Shown: positions 23,529 to 34,907 of the stretch, piece after piece
Position numbering within the stretch: position 1 is the first letter of the stretch
Layout of the letters: every line of letters starts with the position of its first letter
Assembly: GCA_008828725.1 (NCBI GenBank)
Contig: MEHQ01001522.1
Coordinates: forward strand, 1 to 64,000
From: Saccharina japonica
Taxonomy: Eukaryota; Sar; Phaeophyceae; Laminariales; Laminariaceae
DNA length: 64,000 nucleotides
Direction: 5' to 3'
The notes under the pieces: model-generated
The model's database searches: none
Told to the model about the DNA's origin: nothing
Seen by the model: only the letters and a program-made list of their open reading frames with translations
Program-made: the position numbers and the translations under genes

Positions 23529-23805
23529 CCTGGTGCTACGGGGGGGGGGGTAGCCTTATTTTCACCACCACGTTCACTCCACTCGGGCGAGTGCACTCTG
23601 TACCTCGCTCAAAACTGGACGCAGGGATATTCTGTTGTCGCCGAGTATAATAGCAAGCAGATTATCATGCATGGTGGTTCATACATCGAAAACGTCTTGA
23701 AAAAAACCGCGATGAATTATTATAGTGGTCACTCGGCCGAGTGGCTCTCATCCACTGAAAATAGTGGACTTAAAAACGACCCCCCTACCGTAGCACCAGT
23801 AGTCT
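23529..23805 (+). mobile_element. CTGGTGC-type MITE (block copy 1)
   Basis: Same termini and the CACTCGGCCGAGTG palindrome as 42506-42789. Counterparts lie at about 38324-38600, inverted at about 31212-31488, and in the misplaced fragment at about 27197-27473. The 96-codon frame across it is not credible as a gene. Confidence 0.8.
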
Positions 23806-23989
23806 GGTACTAACCAGAACTGCGGATTAATACGGTTTGCATGCATATATAGGGGGCACCAATACAAACATACGTGTTTTTAGGTCCATCGTGGCTTCGG
23901 ACCGCTAATCCCCCCCCCCCCCCCCCCCCCCTCTTTTTTTTTTTTTTTTAGTAGTTTTGATCGCTTTTGCATTTTTTTTTTTTGTTTGT

Positions 23990-24485
23990 TTGTTATATAT
24001 GGCGGTCGATCACAGCAGCAGGCGGTCGAGTTGGAGTATTTGTGCGGGGTGGAAAACCTTTGCTCCACACAAGGTTATTGGTCGAATCACGTAGTGTGTA
24101 CATGGTGAGGCACCCACGAGGTAGTCACATAGTGCTCCCATTGCTGTCTCAGGAAGTGACCACACCGTAGATTGAGTTACCTCTTTGAAGCTGATGGCAT
24201 CCATATGCAAGAAGTCTGCCTCAGAAGCGGTTCTTAGTAAGATGTAGCTCTCACCCTTCATGCGACTCGCCCAAAACCTCACGGCGCTTAGTGCTATAGG
24301 TGCTAGCAATGTCTGCCTGGTCAGTGAAAACCCGACATACATGCTCCGTTCCGACATTGTAGGGATGCGAGGGTCTATAGTCATACGACTTCGGCCATGC
24401 ATGACTATCGAGTACACCCCCGCCCCCGTAATGTGGTCTTTAGTCATAAGACTACGGCCATGCATGAACATCGAGTACACCCCCC
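23990..24485 (+). repeat. Copy of the 0.5-kb dispersed repeat
   Basis: Same order of motifs as 2822-3330, with a doubled terminal segment (two GACTACGGCCATGCATGA-like units). Repeated in the other blocks at about 38785-39280 and 30535-31020 (-). Confidence 0.7.
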
Positions 24486-24631
24486 CCCCCCCCCCCGCTC
24501 CGTACTACATATTGATTTTACGGGTGGTCATACATAGTAAATAGGACCACATAGGTTTAGTAAAAATAGGTAAACATACGTACCAGGTAGGTTTTTGTGT
24601 GTGTGTGTCCCGTAGGTTCTATTCACTATTT

Positions 24632-24882
24632 GACGCATGCTACGATAGAGGTGCACTATGTTTTTTTCTGAGCTCCTAACTTGAGGAGCTCCATACCTCA
24701 CCGAAAAAACGGTTTTGGAGGAAAATAAGAGTGCTGCCGGATGCGAAATCTCATGACCGAAGTATACTCTGAAAAATTATTCGTCACAAAAATGAAAGTC
24801 CGACGAATTTGGGTTAAGGAGCCCGATCGTTCAGAAAAAAACGATTCAGCCAAAAAGTGCTACCTCTACCGTAGCACGCGTC
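24632..24882 (+). mobile_element. GACGC-type MITE with ATTT duplication (block copy 1)
   Basis: 251 bp with exact ATTT flanks. Equivalent copies in the other blocks are 39427-39678 and, inverted, 30134-30385. Confidence 0.88.
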
Positions 24883-25239
24883 ATTTGGTCCTCCCGTAAT
24901 AGTGTATGGGGGGGAAACTGTCATCGCACGGAAAACAAGATTCAGTACGCCTAAAACAGGCCCACCTTAAAGACCCTTGTTATGCCGTAAGAAGCACACA
25001 CAACGAAAACAACTAACTGTAAACCCCTCGTCTTGCAGAAAACAAAACAAAAAATAATTCAATTGGTCGTACCCACAGCTGACGTAGTTTTCAAGTATAT
25101 GAAAAAGAAGAATGGGCCCATTCTAAACCCTTAGTAATTGAAAAAGTGAGGGACAACCCCCCCCCCCTCTAAAACCCTCCCGATGTACAACAATAAACGC
25201 CTAAATACCTATGTAGGGGATGGGGGGGGGGGATTCTGA

Positions 25240-25664
25240 CCCGCGACCTTAAGAAAGACACTCCCCATGTCATTTCCTGGGTACACCTCGGTGACTTCAC
25301 CGGCTGGGTGAAACGCAAAAGGTACAGTGGATGCTTGGTTGACCAGGCCAAAAATTGGCATTTGTTTACCGTTTCCGCCAACAAAGCCCTTGCCGGCAGA
25401 ACTAATAAAAACAAAACGGTTTTACCGCCGAAACGTAACCGGGAGAAGTTACGCTCCGACCAAACAAATACCTCGAGTCTACGGTACCGTCGAAGCGCAT
25501 ACCATAGACACAAAGTGTTTACATGCCTCCCGAGAGACTCGAATGGGCAGTGCGATCCAGCGGGGGACGGGTGTAGACAATGCACATCGCGAATCAAAAG
25601 GCTCCGGGCTTCTACACCCACTCACTGTGGCTTCAACGATTTCAGTGACTATTTCAAAACTTAG
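25240..25664 (+). other. Open frame of unknown meaning in the 7-kb block
   Basis: A plus frame (118 residues from 25308) with balanced composition, Lys/Arg-rich middle and a CDPAGDGCRQC segment. No domain recognised, and an overlapping frame is longer. Present in all three blocks. Could be a relic exon or chance. Confidence 0.2.
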
Positions 25665-25998
25665 GGCTCGAGGGTTGGGATGGACCTTGCGCTGTAGCTT
25701 CCCGCACGAACGAACATTGATAGCGAGGGGATGTCGCCCTTTTCTAAAAACTAATAATCCACGGATGATGTAGGATATGTCTACGTATGTATGGGGGCCT
25801 ACTTACTGCTGTACGTAAGGAAATATAAAACAAAAACTCAATTGCCATACACCGCGTACACCTACGTACCTCCTCCTCCGTTCGTTGTGCCTCAAGTCCC
25901 AGGAGCCACAACGCGGACACGTCCCGACCTTCTATTTCCCCGCTCGCTGCATCCAATTCGAACATCCTTCCTATGTCTACTATTACTACAGTACGCTC

Positions 25999-26124
25999 CT
26001 ATGACGGGGGTCCATCCATAGTAAACACTAGTAAATAGGACCAAATGTTGACTGTAAAAAAAAGCAAATATGCATGTTTTTGTACGCACGGTAGGTCCTA
26101 TTTATAACGCCCCCCCCGTGATAG
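25999..26124. mobile_element. CTATTACGG-type short MITE (block copy 1)
   Basis: 126 bp from CTATGACGGGGG to CCCCCCGTGATAG with the same arms. A further copy is at about 20426-20552. All recur in the other block copies. Confidence 0.65.
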
Positions 26125-26734
26125 CTAAACGTGCCGTTTTTCGGCAATGGACCCTCCCGGCTGGCCCTAAGAGGGGCGGAATGAAGGCAAAAAAAGCCGT
26201 ATACAGCCTATTGATGACTGCGGTCATGCCCGCGCGAGACCCGTTGACCTGCCGTGGGGGGGGGGGGGCGGCGTCGACCCTTCGTGGCCGGGTGGCTTAG
26301 TCGCCGAGGTCTCTGAACTGCTCCGCCAACCATGTATTTTTATCAGCTACGCACTGCTGTGGTTATGGTTTGTTCACTGCGCTTTAGATGCCCCGTGACC
26401 CGCGGAGTTAGGCTGACGTCGATTGGCACGACGGCCAAACATACCATCGATCGAACGGACCGGTCCTTCCCGACACTGATGTCACGAACAGACCGGTCCT
26501 TCTGAAAGGCTCCTCACGAACAGACTGGTCGTTGTAAAGGCTCTCCTCACTCGAGGGGGCTCTTTATACTACTATTCGTATACCCCACCAAAAACCTGAC
26601 AAAAAACTATGAGCAAAAACAAAACTGAAAAGCGCACCCGACGAACAAGGCCGTGTCCTTAGGTGCACACGAAAACATATACTTCATAAAAACAAAGACG
26701 ATATTGGGGTATACTGTCCCTCAGTTCAGGAGCA

Positions 26735-26832
26735 CGTCTTGACCAATTCAGAACTGAAAAAAACTTATCCTACACTAATTCCAAGTAGGTTTACCCCCAA
26801 ATACGTGGGACCAGTTCTTAAGGGGTCAAGGC
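26735..26832. mobile_element. Hairpin element, TTGACC subtype
   Basis: Related core (ACTAATTCCAAGTAGTTT, GGGACCAGTTCTTAAGGGGTC) but ends TTGACCAATTC and GGGGTCAAG. Counterparts near 41540-41635 and, inverted, 28175-28275. A partial copy lies at 54057-54121. Confidence 0.6.
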
Positions 26833-27014
26833 CAGAAAAAAAAAATCGACAAAAAAAAATATGATATGTACGGTAGATATATCCCTGTTGTGGTACGCGT
26901 CCGAATCGTGTCATCCACTACAGGAGTGCTGAGCTGGCAAGGCATTGGGTGCTCTGGTTGGCCTTCGCCCGATTCCCATCGCGGTGGAACTCAGGCCGGT
27001 ACCGTAAACAGCTC

Positions 27015-27097
27015 TCAAGCGTACGGTGGTGGCGGGTCATGATAATGTGTAGGCTCGACGTAGGGTGGTGGCGGACCTCTCGGAGAGGTGGGGGCGC
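27015..27097 (-). CDS. Intact copy of gene B exon 5 in the first block
   Basis: Same 83-nt exon as at 27914-27996, on the minus strand, ending 51 bp before the Nextera sequence. Without the false joins it would follow gene B exon 4, so this copy probably gives the correct C-terminus of gene B. Confidence 0.55.
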
Positions 27098-27147
27098 CTG
27101 CCAAAGAGGCCGGAGAACATTGCAGAGCCAGGTGGGAGGTTCCGGGG

Positions 27148-27166
27148 CTGTCTCTTATACACATCT
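27148..27166 (+). other. Nextera/Tn5 mosaic-end adapter remnant
   Basis: The 19 bases CTGTCTCTTATACACATCT are the Tn5 mosaic end used in Nextera libraries. It sits where block copy 1 stops and a fragment of the copy 3 version begins, so it is vector-type contamination at a misjoin. Confidence 0.95.
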
Positions 27167-27560
27167 CAATAACAGTGTTACGGGAGGAGAATGGTGCCTG
27201 GTGCTACGGCAGGGGGGGTAGCCTTATTTTCACCACCACGTTCACTCCACTCGGGCGAGTGCACTCTGTACCTCGCTCAAAACTGGACGCAGGGATATTC
27301 TGTTGTCGCCGAGTATAATAGCAAGCAGATTATCATGCATGGTGGTTCATACATCGAAAACGTCTTGAAAAAAACCGCGATGAAATATTATAGTGGTCAC
27401 TCGGCCGAGTGGCTCTCATCCACTGAAAATAGTGGACTTAAAAACGACCCCCCTACCGTAGCACCAGTAGTCTGGTACTAACCAGAACTGCGGATTAATA
27501 CGGTTTGCATGCATATATAGGGGGCACCAATACAAACATACGTGTTTTTAGGTCCATCGT
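27167..27560 (+). repeat. 394-bp misplaced fragment of block copy 3
   Basis: Matches 38294-38687 at a constant offset, including the variant bases that separate copy 3 from copy 1. It lies between the adapter and the start of inverted copy 2 and contains most of a MITE. Confidence 0.85.
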
Positions 27561-27913
27561 AGTAGGAAAAGAATGCCACGTGAGGCAACGTCCGTTTTCT
27601 CGTTACGGAGGACAGCATCCGATCGTTGACCTTCGTACTGACGCACGTTAGATTAACCACAGAACCCAACACTGCCCCTCGGTACAAAACCTATATTTGA
27701 ACGACAAACGAACGCCTCCACGCACATTGTAGAAAGAACACTTGGCTAATGCTCCACCCCCATGCGAGGGTCTTATAGTTTACGATACGGCAATGCGTGA
27801 AAATTGAGTACGACCCCCCCCCCCTTCTCTATTATCGGTCCTACCGTTCACCGCCCCCCCCCCCGCGAACCTCCCACCTGGCTCATGCAATGTATCTCCG
27901 GTCTCTTTGGCAG

Positions 27914-27996
27914 GCGCCCCCACCTCTCCGAGAGGTCCGCCACCACCCTACGTCGAGCCTACACATTATCATGACCCGCCACCACCGTACGCTTGA
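27914..27996 (+). CDS. Intact copy of gene B exon 5 in the inverted block
   Basis: 83 nt after TTTGGCAG. In phase 1 it reads Ala-Pro-Thr-Ser-Pro-Arg-Gly, then PPPPYVEPTHYHDPPPPYA and a TGA stop. Two PPxY motifs, the classic ligands of WW domains, end the protein. No exon 4 lies upstream in this orientation, because the block is a detached duplicate. Confidence 0.55.
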
Positions 27997-30133
27997 GAGC
28001 TGTTTACGGTACCGGCCTGAGTTCCACCGCGATGGGAATCGGGCGAAGGCCAACCAGAGCACCCAATGCCTTGCCAGCTCAGCACTCCTGTAGTGGATGA
28101 CACGATTCGGACGCGTACCACAACAGGGATATATCTACCGTACATATCATATTGTTTTTGTCGATTTTTTTTTTCTGGCCTTGACCCCTTAAGAACTGGT
28201 CCCACGTATTTGGGGGTAAAACTACTTGGAATTAGTGTAGGATAAGTTTTTTTCAGTTCTGAATTGGTCAAGGCGTGCTCCTAAACTGAGGGACAGTATA
28301 CCCCAATATCGTCTTTGTTTTTTATGAAGGATATGTTTTCGTGTGCACCTAAGGACACGGCCTTGTTCGTCGGGTGCGCTTTTCAGTTTTGTTTTTGCTC
28401 ATTGTTTTTTGTCAGGTTTTTGGTGGAGTATACGAATAGTAGTATAAAGAGCCCCCTCGAGTGAGGAGAGCCTTTACAACGACCAGTCTGTTCGTGAGGA
28501 GCCTTTCAGAAGGACCGGTCTGTTCGTGACATCAGTGTTGGGAAGGACCGGTCCGTTCGATCGATGGTATGTTTGGCCGTCGTGCCAATCGACGTCAGCC
28601 TAACTCGGCGGGTCACGGGGCATCTAAAGCGCAGTAAAAAAGCCATAACCACAGCATAGCAGTGCGTAGCTGATATAAAAACATGGTTGGCGGAGCAGTT
28701 CAGAGACCTCGGCGAATAGGCCACCCGGTCACCAAGGGTCGACCCCGCCCCCCCCCCCCCACGGCAGGTCAACGGGTCTCGCGCGGGCATGACCGCAGTC
28801 ATCAATAGGCTGTATACGGCTTTTTTTGCCTTCATTCCGCCCCTCTTAGGGCCAGCCGGGAGGGTCCATTGCCGAAAAACGGCACGTTTAGCTATCACGG
28901 GGGGGGCGTTATAAATAGGACCTACCGTGCGTACAAAAACATGCATATTTGCTTTTTTTTACAGTCAACATTTGGTCCTATTTACTAGTGTTTACTATGG
29001 ATGGACCCCCGTCATAGGAGCGTACTGTAGTAATAGTAGACATAGGAAGGATGTTCGAATTGGATGCAGCGAGCGGGGAAATAGAAGGTCGGGACGTGTC
29101 CGCGTTGTGGCTCCTGGGACTTGAGGCACAACGAACGGAGGAGGAGGTACGTAGGTGTACGCGGTGTATGGCAATTGAGTTTTTGTTTTATATTTCCTTA
29201 CGTACAGCAGTAAGTAGGCCCCCATACATACGTAGACATATCCTACATCATCCGTGGATTATTAGTTTTTAGAAAAGGGCGACATCCCCTCGCTATCAAT
29301 GTTCGTTCGTGCGGGAAGCTACAGCGCAAGGTCCATCCCAACCCTCGAGCCCTAAGTTTTGAAATAGTCACTGAAATCGTTGAAGCCACAGTGAGTGGGT
29401 GTAGAAGCCCGGAGCCTTTTGATTCGCGATGTGCATTGTCTACACCCGTCCCCCGCTGGATCGCACTGCCCATTCGAGTCTCTCGGGAGGCATGTAAACA
29501 CTTTGTGTCTATGGTATGCGCTTCGACGGTACCGTAGACTCGAGGTATTTGTTTGGTCGGAGCGTAACTTCTCCCGGTTACGTTTCGGCGGTAAAACCGT
29601 TTTGTTTTTATTAGTTCTGCCGGCAAGGGCTTTGTTGGCGGAAACGGTAAACAAATGCCAATTTTTGGCCTGGTCAACCAAGCATCCACTGTACCTTTTG
29701 CGTTTCACCCAGCCGGTGAAGTCACCGAGGTGTACCCAGGAAATGACATGGGGAGTGTCTTTCTTAAGGTCGCGGGTCAGAATCCCCCCCCCCCATCCCC
29801 TACATAGGTATTTAGGCGTTTATTGTTGTACATCGGGAGGGTTTTAGAGGGGGGGGGGGTTGTCCCTCACTTTTTCAATTACTAAGGGTTTAGAATGGGC
29901 CCATTCTTCTTTTTCATATACTTGAAAACTACGTCAGCTGTGGGTACGACCAATTGAATTATTTTTTGTTTTGTTTTCTGCAAGACGAGGGGTATACAGT
30001 TAGTTGTTTTCGTTGTGTGTGCTTCTTACGGCATAACAAGGGTCTTTAAGGTGGGCCTGTTTTAGGCGTACTGAATCTTGTTTTCCGTGCGATGACAGTT
30101 TCCCCCCCATACACTATTACGGGAGGACCAAAT

Positions 30134-30385
30134 GACGCGTGCTACGGTAGAGGTAGCACTTTTTGGCTGAATCGTTTTTTTCTGAACGATCGGGCTCCTT
30201 AACCCAAATTCGTCGGACTTTCATTTTTGTGACGAATAATGTTTCAGAGTATACTTCGGTCATGAGATTTCGCATCCGGCAGCACTCTTATTTTCCTCCA
30301 AAACCGTTTTTTTCGGTGAGGTATGGAGCTCCTCAAGTTAGGAGCTCAGAAAAAAACATAGTGCACCTCTATCGTAGCATGCGTC
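30134..30385 (-). mobile_element. GACGC-type MITE (block copy 2)
   Basis: Reverse counterpart of the element at 39427-39678. Confidence 0.85.
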
Positions 30386-33300
30386 AAATAGTGAATAGAA
30401 CCTACGGGACACACACACACAAAAACCTACCTGGTACGTATGTTTACCTATTTTTACTAAACCTATGTGGTCCTATTTACTATGTATGACCACCCGTAAA
30501 ATCAATATGTAGTACGGAGCGGGGGGGGGGGGGGGGGTGTACTCGATGTTCATGCATGGCCGTAGTCTTATGACTAAAGACCACATTACGGGGGCGGGGG
30601 TGTACTCGATAGTCATGCATGGCCGAAGTCGTATGACTATAGACCCTCGCATCCCTACAATGTCGGAACGGAGCATGTATGTCGGGTTTTCACTGACCAG
30701 GCAGACATTGCTAGCACCTATAGCACTAAGCGCCGTGAGGTTTTGGGCGAGTCGCATGAAGGGTGAGAGCTACATCTTACTAAGAACCGCTTCTGAGGCA
30801 GACTTCTTGCATATGGATGCCATCAGCTTCAAAGAGGTAACTCAATCTACGGTGTGGTCACTTCCTGAGACAGCAATGGGAGCACTATGTGACTACCTCG
30901 TGGGTGCCTCACCATGTACACACTACGTGATTCGACCAATAACCTTGTGTGGAGCAAAGGTTTTCCACCCCGCACAAATACTCCAACTCGACCGCCTGCT
31001 GCTGTGATCGACCGCCATATATAACAAACAAACAAAAAAAAAAAATGCAAAAGCGATCAAAACTACTAAAAAAAAAAAAAAAAGAGGGGGGGGGGGGGGG
31101 GGGGGGGATTAGCGGTCCGAAGCCACGATGGACCTAAAAACACGTATGTTTGTATTGGTGCCCCCTATATATGCATGCAAACCGTATTAATCCGCAGTTC
31201 TGGTTAGTACCAGACTACTGGTGCTACGGTAGGGGGGTCGTTTTTAAGTCCACTATTTTCAGTGGATGAGAGCCACTCGGCCGAGTGACCACTATAATAT
31301 TTCATCGCGGTTTTTTTCAAGACGTTTTCGATGTATGAACCACCATGCATGATAATCTGCTTGCTATTATACTCGGCGACAACAGAATATCCCTGCGTCC
31401 AGTTTTGAGCGAGGTACAGAGTGCACTCGCCCGAGTGGAGTGAACGTGGTGGTGAAAATAAGGCTACCCCCCCTGCCGTAGCACCAGGCACCATTCTCCT
31501 CCCGTAACACTGTTATTGTAGTACGTACAGTATACTCGTAGTGATTTCCATTACAACAACAGCGCTAATAATAATGGAGTATTGTGGATAAATATTGGCG
31601 GGAAGCAGACATATAGAAGGGTGTTTAGACTGTACGCATAGGTTTCCTTGGTTTCCTCCGTGGTTTTCTGCTTTCTTCGGGAATTTTGTGAGTGATCCAA
31701 CGCTGAAGATCATGCTGCACATTGTCGGATGGCAAAGATAATAATGATAGAGTTGTGACATTCCAAGGCCGGTCGGTGCTTGGCAAATGGAACAATTGAA
31801 CAACAGAGAAAAACGGAGAAGAACCAAAACCACGAACAAAAATGAAAAAAAAAAAATCTAGATTCATAGTAAGTAAGCAAAACAAAAAAGTTATTGATTT
31901 GTCAAGCTTGTTTGTAAACGACTTGTTGTTACATGTATGTGGCATATTTTACCCCTAAACCACGACAACAGTACGTAGTAGCAGTCTACAAGCCTCGAAA
32001 CCGCCCCTTTAATCCTCTGCCTGGTATACACCTAACCCCGACCCTGAACCGGACCAAAAACGGACCAGAAAGAACGAGAAACGCGGGTGGCTGCGCCGCT
32101 TTACGCACACGTCATACCTGGTAGCAGCTATAGCGAGAAAATTGCCAGAACTTTCCGATCGCGGACCACGATTAATTCCGAACTGCAGACCACACGCACC
32201 CAATTTGCAAGGCAAAATATCGCCTGAAAGGTATCCTTTTGCTACCTATTAATAGTATTTAATTGCAACGGGTTGTGATATCTACTCTGTCGTATACTCT
32301 CAACCGCCGCACCGCCATTGTTGCGTGTTCTGGTGCCTGAAAGGAGGTTAGTTCCACCGCTCTGGAATATACACATAACACGCGCGAACGGCTTATTATA
32401 AAATCGAGTAGTAACTACTAGTTTCCTAGTACATCACGAAGCCTACACCAATACCACAAATAACACATAAAAGAAAAATTCTACGCAGCTCGCAAAGTTG
32501 AGTATCTACTATTCAATCGGTTGAACTCACAGCTGACGTATTTATAATAATTTTATTTAATATACCGTCCATCGTCGGCATAGATAGGCAGAAAAATTGG
32601 TTTCGAATCGCTGTTTGCTTTGTTTGGTTGTTGTTGTTGTTGTCTTCACATTAAACCCGTTATTTCTACTCAACCACATCAGTACACCCAGTGCCTGTCC
32701 TGATTCCCAATCCTAGAGAGATACAAATTATGTGGTCACAGACTGTGAAACAGAGAAAAACCAAAACAAAATATAAACGCAAATTAATGGGTAAAGCAAG
32801 TGAGATGCGTAACGTACCGGGTACGAGAACACAGCGACACGAGCCGAACCAAAAAATAAGAACAAAAAAGACAAATAAAAAACAAGTTCTGAAATGAAAC
32901 AGAATACAAATGACGCAGGGAGACAGAAGCGCCAGAAGCGCCAGAAGCGCCCCTAGACGAAAAGCACACGTGCCCAAGAGGAACAGATAACTGCTGCACG
33001 GGCGAGGCAACACGAAAAAAGAGAGAGTGTGGGATTTTTAGCTTTCTTCCAAAAGACTGATCCCAAATTCAAAGCACCCAAAACGGTTATAGTAATACCC
33101 AAGCAACAGCACAACCCTTCGCGAGACACCTACAGTACACGTACTACGTACGCTCTATAGAGGCAAGCGGGGTACAGGGGGCAGACAAGACTTAAGTGTT
33201 TGTCGGCTAGCATGACGCGCAACGCATCAGGGAGAGTTATAGTATTACTAGTATAGCTCTCTCGCCGGGGGTACACCCGGAAAAAACGTCGTCGAGCTCT

Positions 33301-34906
33301 ACGACGCGAATTGAATTTCGATGCCGCGCGTGACATCGCTTTTCCGACGACAAATGAATGGTCTGAAAACAGCACGCCATTAAAAGGCTGTGTACATTGT
33401 ATGTAAATGAATCGATTGTTTTCTGTCCCTCCGAGCGTATACATAATACGGGATTGCCACCAAAACGTCTAGTTATAGGAAAACCCCCTTGACTTGATTG
33501 TTGCCCGCCTACCTTGCCCGCGGACCCCGCCGCAGGCTTGTTTAAACAGTACTACAGTACTCGTAGGTATTACTAGTGCGGTTAAAAATTACGAATTTTC
33601 GGCGCATGCACCCGGGTCTGGAAGGCCTCGAGTCGGTATATCCAACTCCACGACGACAATTTTCGAACATATTTCACCCATTGTACTTCTTCACCAACAA
33701 CGCGGCTAAAGCTACTTTCGTTCGAAAGCGATCTTCATCCTGCTGCTGCCAGTGACCAGATGGCGGACAAACAGCTACCGGCGAACACAGGGTACACCTT
33801 TGCCAGTGAGTGCTACGTACTGCAGCAGTGTATCTCGGCCCCAGGCCCCCTGTACGTAGACGGTACCGTCGTAGTAGTAGTAGCCTTTTTATTTTACAGC
33901 TTGTCTTCTTGGCGCTGTGTGTACTACTTACAACAGGTGGGCGAGAGAGAGACACAACGCCGTTTGATGAGTAACTTACTATTAATACGTACTTTTCAGT
34001 GTCACTTCTCGTACACTCGTATGATACGTATAGTATTTGGGAATACTGTACGTAGTTTCTGCGAAGTATCGAGATGAACTTTTGTGTCGCGTAGACATCG
34101 GTAGGAAGGAGATCTTCTTGCTCTTCTTCTGCTGACACCTCCACTGGTCAACAATAATGGCACATGCCACCAGTTCAGTTCGAAACGAGAAAATAAGCGT
34201 GGCGGACAGATATATATATAGATAGACAGCACGACTACACAGACTCACGCCCCCCGACACCCTCTTCTTCCCTTGCCCAGCGAATTTTACAGCAGCAGCA
34301 GCAGCAGCAGCAGATCCAAGCACTCACGCCCCCGACACACCTACCTCTCCTCCCCTTGTTGTTGTTCAGGCCATATGATGTGCAACATATTTTATAGAAG
34401 GAGAAGATCCAAGCAGGTCTCTCTCTTTGCAAAGGCAGTAACTTTCGAACTCCAAACCCGTTTTTTGGGGGCAAATTATTTACCGGGGGGGGGCATACAT
34501 AGTAAATAGGACCAAATATTGTTACTAAAAACTACTGCTTGTATGTAATATACAGGGATGTGTGTCGACCGTATGGGTCCCATTTACTGCAGCCCCCCGT
34601 ATTACCTGGAAATAAATACCATGGTACGTGATATGGGATACTTTTTGCAGTGTTCCGGGGGGAAGATCGTGATCATAATCAAATATCGTGGGTACACATA
34701 TATATGTAGGGGGGTGCATGGTTTCTGGGCCTGTCGTAAGTTATGATCCCTATGCCCCCCTCCATATTATGATAATAGCTCGTAAAAGGACTACGTCGTC
34801 TGTAATGCTGTTCGAGTCTCTACCCGCTCGCTTTTGGCGGCAAAAGGTCTTACGTACCTGGCAGTACCTGGTACAAAGTATTAAAATAGGTGCGACAACT
34901 CTCGAC

Positions 34907-34907
34907 N
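34907..34907. other. Single N at the centre of a 7.3-kb palindrome
   Basis: The bases on each side are perfect reverse complements (CTCTCGAC N GTCGAGAG and onward for kilobases). A one-base placeholder at the exact centre suggests two contig ends joined by software, not a natural palindrome. Confidence 0.85.

Larger units (their letters stand above)
20125..27147 (+). repeat. 7-kb block, copy 1 (spacer between genes A and B)
   Basis: Starts 62 bp upstream of the gene A start and ends at the Nextera sequence. Copy 3 matches it at an offset of 14783-14796. It differs from copies 2 and 3 by scattered substitutions, microsatellite lengths and a 9-bp tandem unit near 22080 (one versus three), as expected for another haplotype. 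It holds repeats, CTG8 at 20718-20741 and the gene B exon 5. Open frames of 60 to 160 codons lack recognisable domains. Confidence 0.9.
27561..34906 (-). repeat. 7-kb block, copy 2, inverted
   Basis: Exact or near-exact reverse complement of copy 3, mirrored around 34907 (coordinates sum to about 69814). Extends about 400 bp past the adapter point of copy 1, to the equivalent of about 42280. Probably a redundant contig placed in reverse. Confidence 0.9.

Noticed and set aside
24260..24544. Frames of 94 and 156 residues repeated in the three blocks
   Set aside because: They lie entirely in the 0.5-kb dispersed repeat and C tracts.
26276..26330. tRNA-like sequence GGTGGCTTAGTCGCCGAGG
   Set aside because: No matching B box or cloverleaf; the block copies differ at key positions.
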